Positions 8,375 to 15,600 of a stretch of DNA of 64,000 nucleotides are shown one piece after another (the stretch's first letter is position 1; each line of letters begins with the position of its first letter). Origin of the DNA: Bythopirellula polymerisocia (GTDB lineage Bacteria > Planctomycetota > Planctomycetia > Pirellulales > Lacipirellulaceae); the NCBI RefSeq assembly GCF_007860015.1, contig NZ_SJPS01000001.1:744001-808000 (forward strand), in the 5' to 3' direction. A program made the position numbers and the translations under genes. The notes below the pieces were generated by a model that was given only the letters and a program-made list of their open reading frames with translations, was not told the origin of the DNA and did no database searches.

Positions 8375-8911
8375 CTAAACCACGGCCGATGTTTCCACCA
8401 GCGGATATTCTGCTTCGCGGATTCGCGTGCCATCTTGACGGACGCCAACTTCAAACACGCCTACCAACTGAAGCCAATGCCGGAGATCGCGCGGGCGGAA
8501 CAGTGGAACCCCGCCAGTGACGTCGTTCGATTCATCCAGTCGGGCGAAAAACAATTGCGCCTCGGCGTGCAACCGCTCTCCGACGCGGGCTGTTGCGGAG
8601 ACTACTGCCCCATCCCGACGCAGGCTGTCGACGGTCACGCGGTAGGTAAGTGTCTCGCCATTGCGCACATACGAATGAAAGCTCACCTTCGCCAGCTTGG
8701 CCAGCACGACCAGTTCCGAGAAACCGTAGTGCTCGCTCACGAGCAACCCACCCGCCTGAGCAATTCCCTCAGTCACCAGCGAATTGGGCATGATCGGATA
8801 TCCGACAATGTGCTCGTGCATATGAGGCTCGGCTAGCGACACCCCCTTTACCGCCACGGCATGGGAGTCGCAGACGAACTCGGTGAATCGATCTATCCAA
8901 AACCAACGCAT
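8375..8911 (-). CDS. FabZ/FabA-like hotdog-fold dehydratase, divergent
   Basis: A 178-residue hotdog protein that starts MRWFWIDRFTEF, closely parallel to the MRFWLLDRITSF of the FabZ gene two places upstream. The FabZ motif HFPGxPVxPGxxxxEA is altered to HIVGYPIMPNSLVTEGIAQ, yet His34 and Glu48, the two catalytic positions, are kept at the same spacing as in the paralogue. It may therefore still dehydrate 3-hydroxyacyl-ACP, act on a different chain, or be a partner subunit. It lies between ACP (51 bp upstream) and fabF in the same orientation. The C-terminal 40 residues extend beyond a minimal FabZ fold. Identity as hotdog protein is firm; the precise reaction is inferred. Confidence 0.8.
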   Translation of the reverse strand: MRWFWIDRFTEFVCDSHAVAVKGVSLAEPHMHEHIVGYPIMPNSLVTEGIAQAGGLLVSEHYGFSELVVLAKLAKVSFHSYVRNGETLTYRVTVDSLRRDGAVVSATARVGERLHAEAQLFFARLDESNDVTGGVPLFRPRDLRHWLQLVGVFEVGVRQDGTRIREAEYPLVETSAVV

Positions 8912-8962
8912 AGTGTTGTTCCAAAAGGGATGGACTGTCCAGGGTCGGGACGACCCGGCTCG

Positions 8963-9349
8963 CTACGCGGCCAATTTGTGCTCCACAAAATTGCACATGT
9001 CTTGCACAGTAAGCTCTTGGGCCAAGTTCTGCACGATCGGATTCGACTCAAACTTCGATAGATCGGCAAACGGCATCCGCTCTTTCAGCTTAGCGACTCC
9101 CTCGGCATTGACCTTGCCGTCCTGCACGTAGTCGACATTCGTGAGAATGTCCTCGGGAAACAACTCGCCCCGCTCGATCTTGATATCAAAAGCTTTTTCC
9201 AGCCGAAACACGATATCCAAAAAGTCGATCGACTCCGCATCCAAGTCTCCTTGAAGCGTCGCTTGGGGCGTAACTTCGTCATCATCGACCCCCAAGGCAT
9301 CGACCAACGCTTCTCGCACTTTGTCAAAAATTTCTTCGCTACTTGGCAT
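8963..9349 (-). CDS. Acyl carrier protein, extended form
   Basis: The 128-residue protein carries an ACP domain in residues 1-75 with the phosphopantetheine site DAESIDFLD (Ser40; the canonical motif is DSL, here ESI). The helix II acidic face (LDIVFRLEKAFDIKI) is typical. It is about 50 residues longer than housekeeping ACPs of about 78 residues: a second segment (NAEGVAKLKERMPFADL to NFVEHKLAA) follows. Its flanks are two dehydratase-like genes and a KAS, so it probably serves as the dedicated carrier for that pathway. The ATG at 9349 is preferred over upstream in-frame codons because the core domain begins there (MPSSEEIFDKV) and GGAGG lies about 11 bases before it. Confidence 0.9.
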   Translation of the reverse strand: MPSSEEIFDKVREALVDALGVDDDEVTPQATLQGDLDAESIDFLDIVFRLEKAFDIKIERGELFPEDILTNVDYVQDGKVNAEGVAKLKERMPFADLSKFESNPIVQNLAQELTVQDMCNFVEHKLAA

Positions 9350-9391
9350 GGCTAAACAATCCTCCGCAAAAATGGTTGGTATATGTGGTCC

Positions 9392-9420
9392 GTTGTCAGT
9401 GGTCGGTTGCAACTGACAAC
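9392..9420. repeat. Hairpin between FabZ and ACP genes (GTTGTCAGT / ACTGACAAC)
   Basis: Perfect 9-bp arms (9392-9400 and 9412-9420) enclose an 11-base loop. The text belongs to a simple family of CAGTGGTC/ACTGACAAC sequence that also appears just upstream of the sigma-54 activator gene at about 56805-56826. It has no T tract, so it is more likely a repeat relic or mRNA stem than a classical terminator. Confidence 0.6.
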
Positions 9421-9438
9421 CGAAAACTCTCTTTCCTA

Positions 9439-9933
9439 TTATGTTGGTATTACCGTTGTGTTCAAACTTCGGGTTAGCAGCTTCTCGGTCCCTCGTTGAT
9501 ATTCGATCAGACGGGCATCGAAATCAGCCTGTTCAGGGTCGGTGTCGGCAAGATTAAACCGCTCGATGACAAGTCGACCGCTCACCGAGGATTTGCCCTC
9601 CACTTCCCCCTTGAACTTAAAGCTGGCAAAACGCTCGTCCTTTTTCGTCTGTTGGACTCGAATCGTGAGGGTGTGGCCGGGGGCAACAAAGTCGGCATAT
9701 TTCACCGCGCTCGCCTCATGGAGCACGATGATGCTGTGCGCATAGTTCTCACTCAGCCTGAGAAACCACACACAAGCCTGCGTGGCCGCCTCGAGCATAA
9801 ACACGCCCGGCAACACAGGAAACTCAGGAAAATGATCTGCGAGATACTCTTCCGAGAGCGTCACATTTTTCACTGCCGTCAATTCAGCATCGGGCTCAAA
9901 GGAGGTGATCCGATCGAGTAGCCAAAAACGCAT
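9439..9933 (-). CDS. fabZ: 3-hydroxyacyl-ACP dehydratase (FabZ-like)
   Basis: The 164-residue hotdog protein has a near-canonical active-site helix, HFPEFPVLPGVFMLEAATQ, with His34 and Glu48 in the FabZ spacing; only the Gly of HFPG is replaced by Glu. It would remove water from 3-hydroxyacyl-ACP to give the trans-2-enoyl thioester. The start at 9933 (MRFWLLDRITSF) is supported by alignment with the second hotdog gene in the block, which begins almost identically; the longer frame to 10062 adds an unlikely N terminus. It is the first gene of the FAS-like block, followed 89 bp later by ACP. The neighbouring upstream gene on the same strand is a pseudokinase, 218 bp away. Confidence 0.87.
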   Translation of the reverse strand: MRFWLLDRITSFEPDAELTAVKNVTLSEEYLADHFPEFPVLPGVFMLEAATQACVWFLRLSENYAHSIIVLHEASAVKYADFVAPGHTLTIRVQQTKKDERFASFKFKGEVEGKSSVSGRLVIERFNLADTDPEQADFDARLIEYQRGTEKLLTRSLNTTVIPT

Positions 9934-10151
9934 AGGCTGGTGCCCCGCAGACGGACAATGAGTCTGGTAGATGTGTTGATTTGGGTTAATTGGGAAAACA
10001 GCGAACTGGCGATTATAGCTGGACTTCTCCACGCCGACAACGCCCCAGCGCACCCCCTTCAAGTCCCCCTTTTCAAGCTACTTCGGCAGTTCGCACCACG
10101 TAGGCAAACTCTACCGTCTAGCACTAACTTCTAACCTTCAGCCTCTCTACT

Positions 10152-11762
10152 TCACTCACGCGTCAGATTCTGGATCAGTCCCCGCGCCTGATCCACCAGG
10201 GGCTGTAATTCCCGGTTGTCCTTATATGAGGAGACGATGCCGTCTAGAACACGTCGGGCCTGAAACAGATCGCCCGCCTGGATTAGTGACTTGGACAATG
10301 CCAACTGATCTCGCACGAAGTCAACTTGGCTCTTACCGCTTACAGGGTCCGATTTCAGATTCGTGATCCGCTGACGGGCCAATCCCGCAAATGCCCGGTC
10401 GTAGTCATCGTCGCTGTTCTTGAACATCGACACGAGCGCGTCGTACCGCTGCCAGGCTGTGATCCGATCTCCTTGCTTCTCAAATCCCCATGCCTCTGTG
10501 TAAAGCCTCTCGGCTTCGCTTTCGGCAGGCCGACCCAGTCGGTCATTATTCTTCGCGCGGGTCTGCGCTCGATACATCAAGTAGCGGTCTTCAAAGGCCT
10601 CGATTTCGTCGGCATACTTCGTGCCCGGATACTGCTCCAAGAGGGGCTTGAGATACTGCTCTTCGGCCCGCTTCCAGTCGACCGGGCTCTCGGACTCCAT
10701 AAAAGGTTTTGCCCCTGCAAACAAAGCGTCTTCATCCGCAGGCATCAGCGACCACACCGCCCCCGCCAACAACAGCAACAAACATATCCCCAGGAACCAG
10801 GCACGCTCATAAAAGGGACTTGTGTCCCGCTTCTTACGACGAAAGCCTTTCGACAGTCGTCGCAATTCCTGCCGGTCGCCGCCAACTTGCAATACACCCG
10901 ACTTGCCCGCGAGCGCATCCTGTGTAGCCCCCACACCGGCAGCCACTTTCTGCATGGCAGAAACTATCGCACGATGCGCTTCGTCCGCCGACGAGAGACG
11001 ATCAGCCCGTTTTACTTCCAGCAATTTAGCGACCAACGCATCCAACCAGACCGGGCAATCGAGCACCTTGGAAGCGATCCGCGGTGCAGGACTATTTCGT
11101 CGAGCCTGGATTAATTCAGAGGGAGTATTCGCTGCCCAGGGTAATTCTCCCGACAGACATTCATAGAGGATCACGCCAACACTAAACAAATCGCACGGAG
11201 GGAGCGTCGCGGATTGCTTCCCGCGGAATACTTCGGGTGCCAGATAAGGGGCCACCTCCATCGGGCAGCGCAGTCCCAGCACTTCATCCCGATCCACCCA
11301 CACACAATCAAAACCAGCCAACTTCACCCCACCACCCTCCGGTAGCAAGACGCGACTGGGCGTGAGCCGTTGATGAACAAATCCATGCTGATGGGCATGC
11401 CTGAGGCCCTCTAAAATCCCGTCGGCATGCTCGACCGCGAGTTCCCAGGGCAACTTGCCGCGCCGTTCCAATAGATCTCGTAGCGATTCACCGGAGACCA
11501 ACTCGAGCGCTAGATAGGGCTGGCCTTCTTCGATCGCGCCCCCCAGATAGCGGATGATCCCCGGATGCACAAGCTTCTGCAGTCGTTTCACATCGGAGGC
11601 AAACATGTTGCCCCCCATCAACTTCCCTACAAGGTTGGCGGAAAGTAACTTGACCGCCATCGAGGTCTTCCGCTCCAGATGCAATCCGCGCAGAACATTG
11701 GCCTCACCTCGCGGGTCGAGGGTTTCTTCCAACACAAAAGGACCAATTCGCGAGCGCTGCAT
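10152..11762 (-). CDS. Membrane-anchored serine/threonine kinase-fold protein, probable pseudokinase
   Basis: A 536-residue protein: kinase fold (about 5-270), a linker, one transmembrane helix (AWFLGICLLLLLAGAVWS, about 321-338) and a helical, TPR-like C-terminal region of about 190 residues on the other side of the membrane. The VAIK lysine is kept (AVKLL, Lys38), as are APE and the DLFSVGVILYEC helix. However, the catalytic HRDLKPxN loop reads HQRLTPSR (130-137, Asp replaced by Arg) and the metal-binding DFG reads GFD (150-152). Both aspartates needed for phosphotransfer are therefore missing at their usual places. It may bind nucleotide or partners as a scaffold. It stands upstream of the FAS-like block in the same orientation. 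Confidence 0.8.
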   Translation of the reverse strand: MQRSRIGPFVLEETLDPRGEANVLRGLHLERKTSMAVKLLSANLVGKLMGGNMFASDVKRLQKLVHPGIIRYLGGAIEEGQPYLALELVSGESLRDLLERRGKLPWELAVEHADGILEGLRHAHQHGFVHQRLTPSRVLLPEGGGVKLAGFDCVWVDRDEVLGLRCPMEVAPYLAPEVFRGKQSATLPPCDLFSVGVILYECLSGELPWAANTPSELIQARRNSPAPRIASKVLDCPVWLDALVAKLLEVKRADRLSSADEAHRAIVSAMQKVAAGVGATQDALAGKSGVLQVGGDRQELRRLSKGFRRKKRDTSPFYERAWFLGICLLLLLAGAVWSLMPADEDALFAGAKPFMESESPVDWKRAEEQYLKPLLEQYPGTKYADEIEAFEDRYLMYRAQTRAKNNDRLGRPAESEAERLYTEAWGFEKQGDRITAWQRYDALVSMFKNSDDDYDRAFAGLARQRITNLKSDPVSGKSQVDFVRDQLALSKSLIQAGDLFQARRVLDGIVSSYKDNRELQPLVDQARGLIQNLTRE

Positions 11763-11919
11763 CGGCTACAGGGTTTGAGGGAGGAATTGTCGTGGTAACC
11801 CCCTCCATTGTAATTGAACGGATGGTCCACAGCGAGGTGGATTCACTACCCCTCCTAGCCGTCGCCGCAAGCAGGCGGTTGAACCAAGTAAACTCTAATT
11901 ACACTCTGCTTGAAGCAGG

Positions 11920-12678
11920 CTACAAATCCATCGGCATGACACGCACGTTGCGAAACGCCACGGCACCGTGATCCAGTTGTAGCATGAGCTCTGCTTTGGC
12001 AACTTCGGGCAAGGGCGTGGATGCGTTGCCGGTGGGCGAGTCGACTTCGACATTCTGATGAATTGTCTGACCGTTGAGTATCACGGAGATGAACTCGGCG
12101 TTCTTGATTTTCTTGCCAGCACTATCAAAACGAGGTGCCTGGAACACGATCTCCAAGGTCTGCCACTCGCCAGCAGGTTTGGCCGCGTTTTCCCGTGGCG
12201 GCACACCCTCGTCGATATAATTCAAACCTTTGCCATCCTCTCGAAACAACCAGTGCGGATAAATGCCACCACACTCTTTGGCCGTCGGTTTTTCCTTGTC
12301 GTGACTATCGTAAAGCTGAATTTCGTAACGCCCCTGCAGCTTGACGCCCGAGTTACTTCCATTGCCAATCAAGAATTCTAGCTGGACCTTGCAATCGCCG
12401 AATTTCTGCTTGCTGAGCAAGTTGTTCCCTTCACCAAATGGGGATTTCGAGAGAGCCGCGAGCACTCCCTCACCAGGAAGGGCCGTTAGCTTCTGTGAAT
12501 TCGGTATCAACTGCACATCACCACACGAAGTCACGTTCTCACCGATTGCGGCAATCCCTTTTGGACCTTTGTCGCCAACGAGTTCGATCCATTGTCCGGC
12601 TTCCTCTGATTTCACTGGATACGCTGGAATGACAGAAAGTATTAGCAGACTCAAAACAAAACAGTTTCTAGGCTTCAT
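11920..12678 (-). CDS. DUF1080 (3-keto-disaccharide hydrolase-like) exported protein
   Basis: The 252-residue protein starts with a signal peptide (CFVLSLLILSVIPAYPVKSEE) and has the concanavalin-like jelly-roll pattern of DUF1080: NLLSKQKFGDCKVQLEFLI, GNGSNSGVKLQGRYEIQL, AGEWQTLEIVFQAPRF and a closing LQLDHGAVAFRNVRVMPM. Members are abundant in planctomycetes and several act on 3-keto-glycosides; binding or hydrolysis of oxidised sugar derivatives outside the cytoplasm is the likely role, which would pair well with Gfo/Idh/MocA oxidoreductases such as the one at 5.1 kb. The ATG at 12678 is favoured; a TTG at 12705 is in frame but has no ribosome-binding sequence. Confidence 0.85.
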   Translation of the reverse strand: MKPRNCFVLSLLILSVIPAYPVKSEEAGQWIELVGDKGPKGIAAIGENVTSCGDVQLIPNSQKLTALPGEGVLAALSKSPFGEGNNLLSKQKFGDCKVQLEFLIGNGSNSGVKLQGRYEIQLYDSHDKEKPTAKECGGIYPHWLFREDGKGLNYIDEGVPPRENAAKPAGEWQTLEIVFQAPRFDSAGKKIKNAEFISVILNGQTIHQNVEVDSPTGNASTPLPEVAKAELMLQLDHGAVAFRNVRVMPMDL

Positions 12679-12705
12679 ATGATGATATCTCTTTTTGAAT
12701 AGCAA

Positions 12706-13474
12706 GGAGTCAGTAATTCTTTAGTCAATCGTTTTGCCCTAAGCACACTTCGCGGCATCCTTTTCATTGTAATCTTCCCGCTGCACTTACGGCGAGGCGG
12801 ACAATACTGAGATTATTGAAGCTGTTCTCGCCAGGTACCAATTTAAGATCCCCAACTCTCAATCCCTGCCATACTTCGGTTTTTCGCTGTTTGCACCAAT
12901 TCGAAATGCGGTAGAAATCAGATTTTCACTCAGCTGGCTGAAACCCTGTTACGATAAGGATCACGGATCCGTAAAACCATTCGTAGCTTGAGTCAGTTTC
13001 AGGCTCGACTCGTATGTTGCAGATCCTATAGAAAAGTACTGATTCTGAAGAGCTAATTCTCTTATTCCCTTCTCGATTAAGTCCTGGAAATCAAATTGTG
13101 AGAGTGATGTGAGTTCGACCCGATAGGGACCAAAATTTACCGCGGTCGGCAAGGTGCTGGAGTAGTACGGCGCCGCTCTTCGCTATGTGGCTCATAGCCA
13201 AGACTGGCGACTTGAGTTCACCGGCATGGTATGTCATGATCGTCGCTATCGTGTCGCTTCTATTCTATTCACACTCCCGTTACACCCACGGGTCAGCAGT
13301 CACTAATTATGACGGCTGATCCCTGAATACTCGATTCGAACATTAGGCATCGCTGTCCGAATATAGATGCCTGCGATTGGTTGTTGCAACCGTCACCGTG
13401 AGTTATGTACCATGCCGAGAGCAGTTTTTGTGTTTTCTTTACGTTCCATTTGAGGATCCACAGAAAAACTTGTA
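12706..13474. other. 769-bp gene-poor stretch
   Basis: No convincing gene was found. A 63-codon minus-strand frame at 12961-13152 lacks a clear start and family resemblance. The stretch is AT-richer than its flanks and should hold the divergent promoters of the DUF1080 gene (leftward) and the PEP-utilising enzyme gene (rightward); no specific site could be assigned. Confidence 0.5.
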
Positions 13475-15529
13475 ATGAACACGCCCTACACACTCCAGCT
13501 CGATCAGATCGACCGCAGCAAAGTTGCAATCTGCGGTGGGAAGGGGTCATCGTTGGGCGAGTTGGTCCGCGTGGGGGTGCGCGTGCCGACTGGTTTCGTC
13601 GTGACTCGCTCGGCATTTGATTCGTTCATGACTGCTGCCGATCCAGATCGACGCGTTCCTCGCTGGTTGGCCGAAGTCGACTCTGGAGGAACATCAGTAG
13701 CAGTCGCGGCAGAGGCGATTGCCGAACTACTCGGCGAAGCGGAAATTCCTGAAGAAATCCTCGCTGCTATCGAGAGCGGTGCCAAGAATCTCAATATCGA
13801 GAGTGTTTCTGTACGCTCGAGCGCAACCTGCGAAGACGGGACTTCCAACGCCTGGGCTGGTCAACTCGATACGTTCCTGGACGTTGCGCCCGAAGACATC
13901 GCGTCACAAGTGCAGGCCTGTTGGATGTCGATCTTTCGTGCGCCGGCGTTGGCATACGGAGCAGCTCATGGCTACGGTGCCGGCGAATTCGGCGTGGCGG
14001 TTGTTGTTCAAGAAATGATTTCGAGCGAAGTCTCTGGCATAGGTTTCTCGGTCCATCCTGTCACTCAAGAACCCGACGTGCGGCTCATTGAGGCCTGCTT
14101 CGGACTGGGTGAAGCGATTGTTTCGGGCAAGATCGTACCTGACCAGTACGTAGTGAAACGCGGTGCACAGGAAATCATGGAGAGTTCTCAAGGTGGACAG
14201 CGCCAGGGCCTCTTTCTGAATCATGGCGAACCTGAACCACAGTGGCGCGAGTTGGGATCCCGCGGTTCCGAGCCTAAATTGACCGATGCGCAGGTTCTTG
14301 AATACGCACGACTCTTGGATCGAATCGAGGATCACTATGGTTTTCCCGTCGATACCGAGTGGGCCTTGACGGGGGACGAGTTTCATTTATTGCAGGCCCG
14401 TCCCATCACGACACTCGCCCAGGAATACCGCGAAGAAATCGTCGACCATGCGGAACCTTGGATGTCCATTGTGCGGCGGCCGCTTCCACTGCTTGAGGCG
14501 TCGATCATTGGCTATTGGCTCGACAGTCGGCATGCGGGGCACGATTTCGGATTTCACTGCGACCGATTTCTTGCGATTCAAGATAGTGCCGACTTGACCA
14601 CAATGTTTCCGCCAAAGAAGAGCTTCGAGGCGGCACTCGAGCATATCCGCCATCTCGATCGCACGGATCGAGGCAAGTTAGTCGCCTTCTTGGAACGCGG
14701 ACGAAAAATCTACCAGCGTGGCTTTGAGCAAATCGAGCAAGGAGAAACCTTCAGGGATCTAGACGACGCGATCGAACACTTTATCGAAGTGGGACGCTAC
14801 ACAACAAGTCTTCCTTCAGCTACGTTGATCGCCTTGGAACAAGGCCATATTGACGACCCACAAGTCCGCGAGATCGCTGAGGAACTTCGCTCGCATTCGC
14901 TGTATCCTCGGTACTTGAGCAAGCTGATCGAACCAATCGTCCAGGAATTGATGCTCCGCCTCGGTTTTAGCGAGCCTGACCGCGCCCCCGAATTAGTAAC
15001 CTGGCGCGAGTTACATCAAAAAAGCATCAATCGAGAGACCCTGGAAGATCGCCTTGAGAAAGTTCGTGCTGGTCAGAGATTCGTCCATCAAATTTTGGGC
15101 GACGAGGAGCGGCTCAACTTTGTCACTGAAACCGGATACTTACTCATGCGCGAGATGGGCCACCGGCAGATCTTTCCGCCGGACGACCCCAATCAAATCT
15201 CTGGTCAGACTGCTTGGCCTGGTATCCATCGTGGCCGTGCGCGGGTCGTGCTAACCTCCGAGCCAGAAGGGATCGAACTCAATGACGGCGAGGTACTCGT
15301 CTCGATCCAATCAAACCCCAACCTCATGCCACTACTGCGCCACGCAGGCGCAATCGTCACCGACGACGGTGGTGTTGCCTGCCACGCGGGGATCATCTGC
15401 CGAGAACTCAAGATTCCAACCATAATCGGCACCGGCCGGGCAACGTCAACGATTTGCGAGGGAGACCTAGTCGAGGTAGATGCAATTAACCAAGTTGTTC
15501 GGATCATTGAACGCGCGGAAAACAAATAG
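13475..15529 (+). CDS. PEP-utilising enzyme with ATP-grasp and phosphohistidine domains (rifampin-phosphotransferase-like architecture)
   Basis: A 684-residue protein. The N-terminal 320 residues are the PEP-synthase-type ATP-binding domain: CGGKGSSLGELVRVGVRVP, then VSVRSSATCEDG and the end motif FHLLQARPITT. A 230-residue middle region has no recognised motif. The C-terminal 90 residues are the swivelling phosphohistidine domain, with GGVACHAGIICRELKIP and His637 as the phospho-acceptor. The PEP-binding TIM barrel of true PEP synthase is missing. This ATP-grasp / substrate domain / His domain order is that of rifampin phosphotransferases and related dikinases, which phosphorylate a small molecule with ATP giving AMP and phosphate. 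The substrate is unknown. It is monocistronic, facing away from the DUF1080 gene. Confidence 0.78.
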   Translation: MNTPYTLQLDQIDRSKVAICGGKGSSLGELVRVGVRVPTGFVVTRSAFDSFMTAADPDRRVPRWLAEVDSGGTSVAVAAEAIAELLGEAEIPEEILAAIESGAKNLNIESVSVRSSATCEDGTSNAWAGQLDTFLDVAPEDIASQVQACWMSIFRAPALAYGAAHGYGAGEFGVAVVVQEMISSEVSGIGFSVHPVTQEPDVRLIEACFGLGEAIVSGKIVPDQYVVKRGAQEIMESSQGGQRQGLFLNHGEPEPQWRELGSRGSEPKLTDAQVLEYARLLDRIEDHYGFPVDTEWALTGDEFHLLQARPITTLAQEYREEIVDHAEPWMSIVRRPLPLLEASIIGYWLDSRHAGHDFGFHCDRFLAIQDSADLTTMFPPKKSFEAALEHIRHLDRTDRGKLVAFLERGRKIYQRGFEQIEQGETFRDLDDAIEHFIEVGRYTTSLPSATLIALEQGHIDDPQVREIAEELRSHSLYPRYLSKLIEPIVQELMLRLGFSEPDRAPELVTWRELHQKSINRETLEDRLEKVRAGQRFVHQILGDEERLNFVTETGYLLMREMGHRQIFPPDDPNQISGQTAWPGIHRGRARVVLTSEPEGIELNDGEVLVSIQSNPNLMPLLRHAGAIVTDDGGVACHAGIICRELKIPTIIGTGRATSTICEGDLVEVDAINQVVRIIERAENK

Positions 15530-15600
15530 CTTTAAGTCAGCTCGCGGAGCTCAGGTTGTTCAGTATCTACGAAAGGATTCAATAAGATTATCTGTCTCAA

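Noticed and set aside
12961..13152. Minus-strand 63-codon frame in an intergenic region
   Set aside because: The first codon is TTG without ribosome site, and no family resemblance was seen; it is recorded only as part of the spacer.
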